A stretch of 64,000 bases of DNA from Episyrphus balteatus (GCF_945859705.1 NC_079136.1:123284028-123348027), one strand, 5' to 3'; shown: positions 1-12,600, counted from the stretch's first letter. Translations and numbers: made by a program. The notes: generated by a model from the letters alone, not told the origin.

Positions 1-590
1 TCGATTTATTTCCGTTATATTGCACCAAATGGCAAAAAGAAAAAACTATAATAAAACTACGTCTATTTTTTTATAATAAATCGGTTTTTATTATCAGTAA
101 GAGAGTCGTGATTCTGAAATAAACTCATTGTTTCAAGAGCATGTGTAAAGTGCAAATCAGTGAATAAAAGTGTGTACTTTTCCGGTGTTTTTTTATAATA
201 AACAAGTAAGTTGCATCTAATTAAAAATAAGTTTCGTATGTATTTATTATACTTTTATATGTTTACGAAGTTTGTTTTTTGTTTTTATAATAATTTTTGT
301 CTTTTTTTGGCATTATTTCCAAAACACCATATATGGGTTATCATGCGTTCGCGACATTCATTACTGATTTTTGTGGGATTTTTATTTCTTTTGTAAAATG
401 AGTTCGAAGACTTTCTATAGAAAAAATAAGTGTGTAAATGCTATAACTCGTGATGGCTTTCGAAGAGATGATGATCTAGCTTCAGATTCTGGCTCCTTTT
501 AACATCAAACAAGCCATCTCCGAGCACTTATATGCAAATCATTAAAACCTACAATGTCACGAAAAAGAGTACGACCTTCAACTTTGGCAG

Positions 591-871
591 GTGATCAAAG
601 CAGAGATGGAACAAAACAAAGGGGAGGGTGTTATACAAGTCACGGAAGTGCATCCCCATCTTATCCCGAAACTTCAATTCACTCACAACAACCAAGGGCA
701 AAAGTCGTTGAATTCAGTGCCAATTGGAAACATCGACCATATCCCTGAATGGCAAAAAAAACGCCAATATGTCAAATTTGCGGACTGAAGACGTACACAA
801 TGTGTAGAAAATGGAATGTGTTCTTCTGCTACAATGATAAAAGAACGAGTTTGAATAAATTCCATGAATAA
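591..871 (+). pseudogene. Decayed piggyBac-like transposase, C-terminal end
   Basis: Two frames together resemble the C-terminus of piggyBac-like (DDE) transposases. One frame runs from 591 and includes HIPEWQKKRQ. A +1-type shift near 755-765 leads into a cysteine-rich tail that contains CQICGLKTYTMC, then WNVFFCYNDKR, and ends in KFHE and a stop at 869-871. Family members end in a similar cysteine-rich zinc-binding tail followed by an aromatic-His end. Here one expected Cys is Trp, and the reading frame is broken, so the copy is dead. A TTAA-bounded end lies 256 bases downstream, as expected for the right end of such an element; the rest is off the left edge of the window. Seen: the Cys pattern and frame break. 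Inferred: the family. Confidence 0.45.
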
Positions 872-928
872 GAAAAGTCCATTGTAAATACAAAAAATAC
901 TTTACAAAACATACTTGAATGCATACTA

Positions 929-991
929 AACCATATATGGGTTATTAATTTTTTGCTGGAAATCACCTTGCTGCATACTAACCCATATATG
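929..991. repeat. Short inverted pair around CCATATATGG
   Basis: AAACCATATATGGGTTA near 928 and AACCCATATATGGTTTA near 975 are inverted copies of each other and each is nearly palindromic. A third copy, ACCATATATGGGTTA, lies near 327-341. They sit in the non-coding part of the piggyBac-like remnant and may be subterminal repeats of it. Confidence 0.35.
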
Positions 992-1110
992 GTTTATGTT
1001 TCCAAAAATTTATATATATGTAAAAAAATAAAAATTTGTATGTAATACCTTTTTTCAACTCCTAATAAAGCTAAAAAAATGTAAAAAAAATTTTTATATC
1101 ACTTCGATCA

Positions 1111-1133
1111 TAATTCATGCAGTAGAGGGTTAA
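1111..1133 (+). mobile_element. Putative right terminus of the piggyBac-like element, with TTAA
   Basis: The sequence reads CATGCAGTAGAGGGTTAA near 1116-1133. piggyBac-superfamily elements insert at TTAA and have ends beginning CCC (here GGG on this strand). The left terminus is not in the window, so the inverted repeat cannot be paired. Confidence 0.4.
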
Positions 1134-1632
1134 ATTGATGAAGAAGTTGGGTAAATGACGAAAAAAAATTAAATTTTTGAACTTTGTCAGCTTATAAATT
1201 GAAGGTGGTTTAACCATGCAACATGTTTTATACATTTAAATTTCTTCTATCCAAAACTGTACAGAAATCAAAAAAGGGTACAAATTTGACGAAGCTAGAT
1301 TTTTTTCAATGGGTGAAGGTGAAAAACTCCAGATTTTGGGGGTGTTACGGAGTTTTCAAATAACGTTTTGTAATTGGTGCATCTAGCTCTACAAAACGTG
1401 ATAGGTCTCTGACTGCGTATATTTTTAAACCTTGTTTTTGTCACACAATGTTATTTAACATTTTTATTTAAAGGACTGATGAAGAGAATAACCATTTTTG
1501 ATACGTAGCGCCAAAAATAAAAGATAAAAATAAAATAAAAAAGCCTACAATAGATACAAATTTATTTGAAAATATAAAAGTCAATTTGAGGAGACTTCTT
1601 TTTATATATTTAAAAAAAAAAAGGTGTCTTAC
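1134..1632. other. Intron sequence of the LanC-like gene, no gene seen
   Basis: AT-rich sequence between the piggyBac-like end and the donor site of the LanC-like exon. I see no coding signal or recognisable repeat in it. Confidence 0.4.
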
Positions 1633-1810
1633 CTGAATTTCCAACATACAAATCACCTCGATGATCATCATTTTCACTACCCGGTTGGGTGGATTCTAAA
1701 ATAGCATCGACATAAGTACAAATTAAGTTTTTTACATGCTCCTCGTCGTATTCAATCTGTTGACCATCTTTATAGTCGGCAAATGGATTGTCTAAATATC
1801 GTTTGTCCAT
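1633..1810 (-). CDS. LanC-like protein (LANCL family), first coding exon, partial gene
   Basis: The exon encodes 59 residues plus one base, starting MDKRYLDNPFADYK and ending GDLYVGNS. It stops at a consensus donor CAG|GTAAG, with the intron starting at 1632 and running left. LANCL proteins start with a short R-x(3-4)-NP-x-ADY block and then have an acidic helix leading into a G-x-Y-x-G-x-x-G-I-A segment, the first inner helix of the alpha/alpha toroid; this exon shows both. LANCL proteins are eukaryotic relatives of lanthionine cyclases and bind glutathione. The rest of the gene, with the zinc-binding Cys/His residues, must lie to the left of the window or in it unrecognised. Candidate non-coding upstream exons end at donors near 1984 (G|GTAAGTG) and 2166 (AAG|GTAAAC) on the minus strand. 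The start is the first ATG of the exon that begins the conserved block. An alternative ATG at 1843 would add 11 basic residues, which I consider untranslated leader. Confidence 0.75.
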
Positions 1811-3570
1811 TTTTTTTCTTTTTTGATGAATGCGAGAATACAATCTGGATGTTTCGATATTAAAATTGTGGAAGAGTATAAATTATGGGGAGGAGAGAAA
1901 AAAAAAAAGAAGAATAAAATCAATAAGGCGTGTCAAGGGCAGCTAAAAAAAAAGGTTCATCAAGGAAAAAAAAAAACACTTACCTTTTTTAGTCCCTGGG
2001 AATTTTGTTGAGCAAATTTCTAATAAATTGATATTTTATTTGAATATTGATGGAAATTTTCTATGTTTTATTTAATTCAATCGAAAGTTGAATAGTAAAT
2101 AGGCGTTTGGAGCTTAGAAGAGAGACAAAATAATCGCAAGCCGGCCGCAATAAAAAAAAGTTTACCTTCTGCAATGCCAATGTCGATTTGATTATATTTT
2201 ATTTTATTATGCAAAAAATGCAGCGAGGAGTGCAGTTATGAAAATTGACATTTGTAAGCTGTCAGAAAATGTTTTTGCTATTAATCTGTAGGTGGCGCAG
2301 TTAAAAAAGTAATACCAAATCAAAATTTAGTTAATATTTAAAATATATGTTTTACTGGGCTTAAGGCCCCTATGATACTTCTTTTTTTTCATTATTTTTA
2401 AGCCATAACTACAATGACCTAAAAAGTGAAAAAGTGGGAAATTTACAAAAGTAAAAATGTTTTATTTCCTTTTAGCTCTATTTGTTTTCTGAAAAAAATA
2501 CAAAAATTGTTTTTTTTTTTAAACCAAAAAATAAGCTTTTTGCATCATTATTTTTGATTTTGTGGTTGGAAAAACTGTCACAAAATGAGTTTGAAAATAT
2601 TCACTTACAAAATGTATGCTAGCAAAACTAGTTTAATACATTTTGTCATTCCAAATGTCAGTTTTCACGTTTGTAAAAAAATTCTAATCAATATGGGGAA
2701 CTTCCACCGAATGTCAGTTCGGGGCTGGTGAAGATTCAAACAAAAACGTTTCTTGTACTCAAAAATAGCATTTTTGTTGTGATTAGCATTGGAAAAAAAT
2801 GTTTGTTTACCTCTTCATCAGAGTGGAGATTGATCAATGAGAAAGAAGTGGAAAAGCCTTATTTATGAAAAAAATTAGTTTGGTAGCACAGGGCTCGAAC
2901 TACGGCATACGTACTACTGAGAGGTTTGGTTTGCAGGGTATTGTTTTGACTATAGTTATATTTATATATTGGTCTCTCTATTTAATCAGAAAAAAAATGA
3001 TAGAGACATAAAGCGTCAATACGTTAACGTATGTTTGCCGTAGTTCGACCCCAGATTTAAAACTTTTCAAAAAGTTAAGCCCAGAGAAATTTCCGGGCTA
3101 AGGTGCGTTTTTTTTGTCCACTTAAGACCGGTTGTAAAAAAAAAACATATCTGAACATATCTGGTTTAAATGAATTCGTCATAAAAGTCTAGTTCTTTGA
3201 AAAACAAGCAGTCTGTATTCACTTACTATTCTGTAAATTTTCGCTCTATTTTTTTTTGACATTTCAATTCGCCTTTTTCGCTAGTCCGAGCTGTTTGAAT
3301 CGAACATCACCGAACTGAACCTAGAAAAGTCAAGTGAAATCAAAAGGCAGACAGCACCAGCAGAACAGGAGGATTTGCAACAAGTTAATTCTTTCGGTTT
3401 TTCATATTTTTGTCCACTGCCTAATATTCCAGTGAATTTTATAATATCGATAAGAATTTGCATAATCATAAAACCAATCAATCTATTAAGTTAATAAAAA
3501 ATTCAAAATCTATTTAATTTTTTTTTGGTTGCAACACAAAGTTCGAAAGTTGAATTTCACAAAAATTAAA
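1811..3570. other. Divergent intergenic region between the LanC-like gene and HADHA
   Basis: This 1.76 kb carries the 5' ends of both divergent genes. I see possible leader donors for the LanC-like gene near 1984 and 2166, an inverted repeat (2889-3053), and the presumed HADHA leader after about 3270. No open reading frame here looks coding. Confidence 0.5.
2889..3053. repeat. Imperfect short inverted repeat around the divergent promoters
   Basis: A left arm containing CTCGAACTACGGCATACGT (near 2892) is matched inverted by a right arm containing ACGTATGTTTGCCGTAGTTC (near 3029-3048). The spacer is about 115 bases. It may be the termini of a small element. Confidence 0.45.
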
Positions 3571-3646
3571 ATGTCGGCTTCCCGAATTTTAGGTGCACTT
3601 AATAAAGTGACAAAAACTCCAATTCTATCGAATAAACTAATTCAAA
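3571..3646 (+). CDS. Mtpalpha: HADHA exon 1: mitochondrial presequence
   Basis: Encodes 25 residues plus one base, beginning MSASRILGALNKV. It is rich in Lys/Arg, Ser/Thr and Leu with no acidic residue. The donor is CAAA|GTAAGT. The third base of the shared Ile codon comes from exon 2, 3.9 kb downstream. Confidence 0.9.
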
Positions 3647-6600
3647 GTAAGTTTAAAAAGTACAAAATTATGATTTCCAATTTGAAACTATTGATCAATT
3701 AACCAATTATTTATGATTTACGTGGAATTAAGTCACAATGAGGCAGTATCATGAAAAGTGTGGACTTTGCCCTTTTCACATCATAACAGAAATTCTATGA
3801 AAAGGCAAATTTATTGAGTAATCTTTCTTGATTGGAAAAGTAACTATTTTTTGTCTGTAGGAATTTTTCAGAATCTGTAAATTTATGCGAATTTCCAATG
3901 AACTCAATAAAAATCGATAGAATTCATGAAATAAACTATTAGACCAGTGCCGATGCCTTCAAAAACATTAAAAAGTACAAAAAAATCATAGTAGGATGAA
4001 ACCCATTGGAAAAGGAGGTAAATATGATGAAAATTAAAGGAAAAATAAATTACGGGCGAGCCGAGTTCGGGAAGTGGGTGGATTGAGTTTTTAATGGTAA
4101 AAAATGGTATATCTCGATTTTCGGCAAAACTACAAATCCTATAGAAAAAAGTTGTATGGCAAAGTTGTAGGTAATAAAAAGATCTACAACTTTTGTATCA
4201 ACAATTTTTGTGCATAACCTCAAAATTTATGTGAAAAATTCAAAAAAACGAGTTTTTGGTTTTTTATTTTTATCTTTTTCAAAAACAAAAATTTTTTTTG
4301 TCCCAAATACACTGTAATTTATTTAAAATATTAATTTGTTCACCTTATTTTGACTTAATACCAAAAAAACACCCTAATTTTCAATCGAAAATTCACGTGT
4401 CAAAATATCAGCTTTTTTCAAAAAGTCGGTGGGCATTTCGTTTATTAAAATGTCTATTTTCTGATGGTGTAAAAAAAATTTACATTAGTATACTATAGAA
4501 CATGTTTTAGTAAAATGCAAAAAATGAAAAAAGCTGGAATTCGAAAATTTTTTTTATCATTGTTTACAATTTTGGCCCATTTATTCAAATTTACACTTTA
4601 ATCACTCAACAAACGTAGGATTTCATATAATATTGATTAATGTTACGGTTCTTGAGTAATTTAAGTGTAAATTTTAATAAATAGTCTAAAATTTTAAATA
4701 ATGATAAAAAAATTTTTGAATTCAAGCTTTTTGCTTTTACCGAGAACATGTACTATGGTATACTAATGTAAATTTTTGTTTAGACTATTGGAAAGTAGAG
4801 ATTTTAACGAACAAAATACCCACCGATTTTTTGAAAAAAGCTGATATTTTGACACGTGAATTTTCGATTGAAAATTAGGGTGTTTTTTTGGTATTTAGTC
4901 AAAAAAAAGGTTAAAAATAAATATTTTAAATCAAATAAATTACAGTGTATTTGGGATATAATAAGGTAAGTTTTCACCAAATTTCGTAGAAAAATTTTAT
5001 GTTTTTGAAAAAGATAAAAATAAAAAACCAAAAACTCGTTTTTTTTAATTTTTCACATAAATTTTGAGGTTATGCAAAAAAATTTTTGATACAAAAGTTG
5101 TAGATCTTTTTATTACCTACAACTTTGTCATACAACTTTTTTCTATAGGACTTGTAGTTTTGCCGAAAATCGAGATACACCATTTTTTACCATTAAAAAC
5201 TCAACCCACCCACTTCCCGAACTCGGCTCGCCCGTAATTTATTTTTCCTTTAATTTTCATCATATTCACCTCCTTTTCCAATGGGTTTCATTCTACTATG
5301 ATTTTTTTTGGTTTCAAAAATGATCGACCCTGGTCTATATTTTCCTTTTCAGAGAATACTTTTTACTTTTCTTCTGCTGAGGTGAATTTATCTCACTTAA
5401 ACTCTATTATGTGTTCGCTATGTGTTCGCTTTTTCCTTACGTGTATCTGGAAATTGCATTCATTATTCCTGTGCACAAAAAAGAAAGGTCCTAAAAACGA
5501 AATAATGAACTACCGACCTATAGCTAAATTACACTGGTCGACAACGATAATAGTGCTAGAACTTAAGCATAATTTCCTAAAGGATTTTTGTGTGCTGAGT
5601 CAGAATCTGAAGTCAAAATTTCACTGGCAAGTCACGTTTTGGAAATACAATCGACTCCCTCTAAGTCGAACTTTCACGGGACTGGAAAATCGGTTCGGGT
5701 TAGAGGGAAATTCGAGTTAGAGGGATTTATTTAATATTTTTTCTTCAAAATTGTTCATTAAAAATGGTGAAAAAGTTTGACTTAGAGGGAAATTCGACTT
5801 AGAGGAAGTTCGACTTAGAGGGAGTCGACTGTACTTGAATATTAACAGCTCAAAAACGTATATTTGGCGTCGAATTACTTACTTACTTACTTAGGGTGAC
5901 CATACGCCGTAAGGCGGCTACAATCCAAGTGGATTGAGGTCCTGTTCCACTTGGTTGCGCCACCTCAGACAAGGTCTTCCTCCACTGGGTTGACTAAGCC
6001 AACTCAGGCGCTGCACTTTTACTCTCTTGGCTAGGTTAGTGTCCTTTTACAACCCGTACAGTTCGCTGTTATATCTTTTTCTTCAATCACCATCAATGCA
6101 TACAGGACTAAAAAACGCACGAAGAACTTTTCTTTCGAAACAATCTAGGATGTTTTCATCCGCCTTCGTTGAGGTCCATGCTTCTGCTGCGTCGAATTAC
6201 ACCACCTTAAAATATTTTTTTACAAATCTTTTTATGCAATCTCAAAACGCAATATTTTATCGTCCTAAATATTATGTATTTACTTTTTTTTCAAAATAAA
6301 TTTTTCTCTCAAAGATATTCGAAAAAGAAATTTATGATATCTCAAAATCTTAGTACATATCATAATGAATGGTTTTTTTTGATCCAAATTCAAGTTTGCG
6401 ATTTCTGATTTGGATTTTCAAAAGCAACATTATTAAGGAAAAATGTATTTTTTCGATTACACATCGAAAATACATAACTTCAATAATAATTAGTTTTTGA
6501 GATTTTATAGTGAAAATATTTATGAGTATCTGTAGCTCATAAACAAGACGTGATAGAACAAAACTGTACGAAATTCAGCACATTAAAAATCATTAAAATC

Positions 6601-9600
6601 ACCATAAAAAGTTCTTGCTACCGACTAAGCTTTATAGTGTAATTTCGTAATACGTGTTCGAACCAATTCGTTTAGGCGTCCCCAATAAGTTGGGCTACTT
6701 ATAAAGAAAAATTTAATTAATTTTTTATTTAAAAAAAAAAACAACGAAAAATTAAACCAAGTTTTTTGTTTATAAAAAAAAATATGAGATAGTATCAAAT
6801 TTAACATAATTAAATTACAAAAAATGCTATCCTCATCAAATTTTAATCATTGCCATTCTCGTCGTCATTGAAAGTTAAAAAGTTTTTGCAGGATTGTCTT
6901 GAGCGACTAAATACAGCAAATTCCCCAAAACAAATTCATTCGAAATATTTTTTTCCATTAAAAGCCAATTTTCTTCAAAATTTTTAAAATTTTTTAAAAT
7001 TTCGAAGGAAAACCCGAATTACAGTCAAAAAGAGTGTGACTAGACTATTCCATTTTTCTTCCGTTTCAAGGGAACGTTTATTTTAACATGTATTTAATTT
7101 ATTTGTATGAAAAAAATATATCGCCCAATATTAGATTTGGGCTATAAATAGCCCAGTAAAGATTGGGCGTCATACTGAAAATGTTGTCTGCAATTTCGGC
7201 AAAAAAAAGCCCAATTTCCGATAAGTAGGCCAATTTGGAAAAGCCTGGTTCTAAGTCGATTAAATTTCAGTTATAGTCGAACAAGTATAAGATTACGCCA
7301 ACAATTGTGTCTTATTTTTAGGAGATCGAACTCTGGTGCAAATAGCCCTCTCAATCAATTGATAGGGATATTCAATAAATTTTACTTTTGTATCGATTCT
7401 GTAAATGATAATTTTAAATGCATTAATTTCAAAACTATATTTTTCTATAGCTTAGAGTAATTAATAAGATTTTAAGTACATATTGTCCATTTATGTATAA
7501 GTATTATTCACATTAACAAATTGAAATAAATACAATTTCCTTCTCTTTTATTATAGTTCCCGCTATGACTAGAATGATGTCAGCTGCAGCAGCAGCAAAT
7601 AAGCACCTTTCGACCAAAATTGTCGATGGTGTTATGGTTGTCACAATTGATTCGCCAAATGTCAAAGTTAACTCTTTAGGTCAAGAGATTAGCGCTGAAT
7701 TCGAAGGAATTCTGAAAGACCTGGAGACAAATTCCAGTGTAAACTCTGCAGTTCTAATCTCTGGCAAACCGGGTTGCTTTATTGCCGGTGCAGATATTGG
7801 TTGGTTGGAAAAAGTCCAAACTGTTGAAGAAGCTACAAAAATTTCACATGGTGCTCAATTGATGTTTGGTAATATCGAACGCAGCCGCAAACCAATTATT
7901 GCTGCTATCAATGGTGTCTGTTTGGGTGGTGGTTTGGAATTGGCTCTAGCTTGTCATTATCGTATTGCCACCAAAGACAAAAAGACTTCTTTGGCTTTGC
8001 CAGAGGTTATGCTTGGTTTATTGCCTGGTGGAGGTGGTACTGTACGTTTGCCAAAACTCGCATCTGTGCCAACAGCATTGGATATGGAATTGACTGGAAG
8101 AGCTGTTAAAGCTGATCGTGCCAAGAAATTGGGAATTGTAGATCTTTTGGTTAATCCACTTGGTCCAGGTCTTAAGCCTGCAGAGGCCACTACAATTGAA
8201 TATTTGGAGAAAGTTGCCATTCAAATTGCTAAAGATATTGCCAGTGGTAAAATAAAGGTAAGTTATATTTAGCTCTTGAAGAGAAAAGCTTAACAGTCCT
8301 GAATAATCGTTGATTTCTAGGTTGACAGAGAGAAGAAAGGACTGACTGACAAATTAATGAACTTTGCCTTGAGCATTGACTTTGTTAAAAATAAGATTTT
8401 CGAAAAGGCACGTGGACAGGTTATGAAGATGTCCGGTGGACTCTACCCAGCTCCTCTTAAGGTAAGTTTTATTTTGAAGCAAAATTTAATATGATTAATT
8501 CTTAATGCTTATTACTTAAGTTTAAAATTAACTGAAGGGGAAGGATTTTGTATTAGTAAATATATCTGTTTTAAAAGTAATTTTATTACCTTTCGAATAA
8601 TGTAAAAATTAAAACTGTTAGATTGCAAATTACCTATATTATTTCTATATTTGACCATTTCCCAAGACCCTGGGAATATTTTCCCGAACGAAAAATATCA
8701 TGAAAAGTGTTTCTCGAAATAATAATGGGTATCGGCATTGAATTTCCAGAGCGATTTAGCTGTTAATTTTGTACTCTTCCAAGAGAGATTCAGGATTGCA
8801 CAATAGATTCCAAAGTTAAACTGGAGATTCACGATAACATATTTTGTTCGACACAACGCGACACAATGCGACACATCGCGACACAATGCGACACAATGCG
8901 ACACATCGCGACACAATGCGAAACAACGCGACACAATGCGACACAATGCGACACATCGCGACACAATGCGACACATCGCGACACAACGCGACACAATGCG
9001 ACACAACGCGACACAACGCGACACAATGCGACACAACGCGACACAATGCGACACAATGCGACACAATGCGACACAATGCGACACATCGCGACACAATGCG
9101 ACACAATGCGACACAACGCGACACAATGCGACACAACGCGACACAATGCGACACAATGCGACACAATGCGACACAAAGCGACACAATGCGACACATCGCG
9201 ACACAATGCGACACATCGCGACACAAAGCGAAATAACGCGACACAATGCGACACAACGCGACACAATGCGACACAACGCGACACAATGCGACACAATGCG
9301 ACACAACGCGACACAATGCGACACATCGCGACACAATGCGATACATCGCGACACAATGCGACACATCGCGACACAATGCGACACATCGCGACACAACGCG
9401 ACACAATGCGACACATCGCGACACAATGCGAAACAACGCGACACAATGCGACACAATGCGACACATCGCGACACAATGCTACACAATGCGACACAACGCG
9501 ACACAATGCGACACAACGCGACACAATGCGACACAACGCGACACAATGCGACACAATGCGACACAATGCGACACATCGCGACACAATGCAACACATCGCC

Positions 9601-12600
9601 ACACAATGCGACACATCGCGACACAACGCGACACAACGCGACACAATGCGACACAACGCGACACAATGCTACACAATGCGACACAACGCGACACAATGCG
9701 ACACAATGCGACACAATGCGACACATCGCGACACAACGTGACACAACGCAACACAATGCGACACAACGCGACACAATGCGACACATCGCGACACAATGCG
9801 ACACATCGCGACACAATGCGACACAATGCGACACATCGCGACACAATGCGACACATCGCGACACAACGCGACACAACGTGACACAATGCGACACAACGCG
9901 ACACAATGCGACACAATGCGACACAATGCGACACATCGCGACACAATGCGACACAATGCGACACAACGCGACACAATGCGACACAACGCGACACAATGCG
10001 ACACAATGCGACACAATGCGACACAATGCGACACAATGCGACACAATGCGACACATCGCGACACAATGCGAAATAACGCGACACAATGCGACACAACGCG
10101 ACACAACGCGACACAATGCGACACAACGCGACACAATGCGACACAACGCGACACAATGCGACACTATGCAACACAAAGCGACACAATGCGACACATCGCG
10201 ACACAATGCGACACAATGCGACACATCGCGACACAATGCGAAACAACGCGACACAATGCGACACAACGCGACACAATGCGACACAACTCGACACAATGCG
10301 ACACACTGCGACACAATGCGAAACAACGCGACACAATGCGACACATCGCGACACAATGCGACACATCGCGACACAATGCGACACATCGCGACACAACGCG
10401 ACACAACGCGACACAATGCGACACAACGCGACACAATGCGACACAATGCGACACAATGCGACACATCGCGACACAATGCTACACAATGCGACACAACGCG
10501 ACACAATGCGACACAACGCGACACAATGCGACACAACGCGACACAATGCGACACAATGCGACACAATGCGACACATCGCGACACAATGCGACACATCGCG
10601 ACACAATGCGACACATCGCGACACAACGCGACACAACGCGACACAATGCGACACAACGCGACACAATGCTACACAATGCGACACAACGCGACACAATGCG
10701 ACACAACGCGACACAACGCGACACAATGCGACACATCGCGACACATTGCGACACAATGCGACACATCGCGACACAATGCGACACATCGCGACACAATGCG
10801 ACACATCGCGACACAACGCGACACAATGCGACACAATGCGACACAATGCGACACAATGCGACACAACGCGACACAATGCGACATAACGCGAAACTTTCTT
10901 CTGAGATGCGTTCCATCAATCAGTTATGTTTGTGCCAATAAAACACATGCCTATTCAGTTATTAATGTTTCTTAAGTGAATTTTGATTTGAAATCGAGAA
11001 GAGAATTTATCTTCTGAGAAGCGTTCTGGCTGTCATTTTATGCCAATAAAACGGTTTTAGAAGGCTTCTGAGTGCTTCCGGAAGCTTCTGTTCACAAAAC
11101 TTATATTTCAGCCACTAGAAACTCTTTTAGTTAAATTTATTAGGACGATCTCTCTGATGAGAGATTGGTGCTGAAAATATTAACATTTTTTTGTTTTGTA
11201 CCCAAACGGACCTATATAGCATGTTTTGAGAGAATTTCATTACAAGTCTTAACAAATGGACAGATTTGATATTTTAGCCCAGGAAGCATCCATAATTATG
11301 AAAATACATAATCACTTTTTGAGATTAGTTCTACCCCAGAAAAACTAACATCTATTTTTGACGAGAATTTACTTAATAACAGGTTTTAAAATCAACTCTC
11401 TATTTGGTTTATTTTTAGATTATTGATGTGATTAAAAAAGGAGTAGAAGCTGGATCAGAAGCAGGTTACGAAGCCGAAAGGAAGGGATTCGGAGAGTTGG
11501 CAATGACTCCAGAATCAAAGGGTCTAATTGGACTTTTCCGCGGTCAAACAGAGTGCAAAAAGAATCGATTTGGAGCTCCCGAACGTAAAATCCAAAATGT
11601 TGGAGTACTAGGAGCCGGTTTAATGGGAGCTGGTATTGTTCAGGTATCTGTTGACAAAGGCTACCAAGTTGTTATGAAAGACACAAATGATGCCGGACTA
11701 TCGAGAGGTGTTGGACAAGTACAAAAAGGTCTAGAAACTGCTGTTAAGCGAAAACGCATTTCAGCTTTAGGCAGGGACCAAATTTTGGCCAATTTAACAC
11801 CAACTTTGTCTTATGATGCCTTCAAAAATTCCGACATTGTTATTGAAGCTGTTTTCGAAGACATTAACATTAAACACAAAGTTATCAAGGAATTAGAAGC
11901 CGTCGTACCAAAGCATTGTATCATTGCCACCAACACAAGTGCAATTCCAATCACTAAAATAGCTGCAGGTAGTTCTCGACCAGACAAAGTAGTTGGTATG
12001 CATTATTTCTCGCCAGTGGACAAGATGCAATTGTTGGAAATCATCACACATCCAGGAACTTCTAAGGACACAGCAGCTGCTGCTGTGGCTGTGGGCTTGA
12101 AACAAGGCAAAGTTGTCATTACTGTTGGCGATGGTCCTGGATTCTATACAACTCGAATTTTAGCCACTATGCTTTCAGAAGCTATTAGGTAGGAGGCAAA
12201 TTATTAGAAAATTTGATTTTTGAAAAAAAAAAAAACAATGAAAATTTCAGGCTCTTGCAAGAAGGTGTTGATCCAAAGGATTTGGACAAAATGAGCAAAA
12301 CATTTGGATTCCCTGTTGGCGCTGCAACTTTAGCTGATGAAGTTGGTATTGATGTTGGATCCCATATTGCTGTAGACTTATCAAAGGTATAGGGACAAAA
12401 GTTTATCTCGATTCAGTTACTAATCTTTTTTACTTTAATTTTCAAGGCATTTGGTGACCGTTTCAGTGGAGGCAATCTTGAAGTAATGCAAGATCTTGTC
12501 AAAGCTGGATTTATGGGACGCAAATCTGGCAAAGGTGTATTTTTGTACGAAGGCAAATCCAAGGGTAGTCGTGAAGTCAATCAAGCGGCTTTGGAAATTG

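Larger units (their letters stand above)
5311..7556. other. Rest of HADHA intron 1
   Basis: Apart from the RT fragments and MITE listed separately, 6190-7556 is AT-rich, with no gene seen. A few short repeats of GCCCAAT/ATTGGGC lie between 7120 and 7240. Confidence 0.5.

Noticed and set aside
1474..1484. CTGATGAAGAG as a second hammerhead core (also the inverse near 2812)
   Set aside because: No GAAAC strand or stem II follows at the right distance.
3958..5321. TTCAAAAA on both sides of the first foldback as a target duplication
   Set aside because: The distances to the arm ends differ (about 12 versus 2 bases) and the word is AT-rich, so chance is likely.
5298..5720. 140-codon open frame as a gene
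   Set aside because: It spans the end of a foldback element, a broken reverse-transcriptase fragment and part of a MITE. Only a short stretch resembles a protein.
8851..10890. Possible CRISPR-like array
   Set aside because: Units are contiguous with no spacers, and the host is a eukaryote.
8698..10975. Open reading frames of up to 679 codons on both strands
   Set aside because: They arise from a stop-free 10-base tandem repeat that reads open in all six frames. The 10-residue periodic translation has no family likeness, and the region is a HADHA intron.
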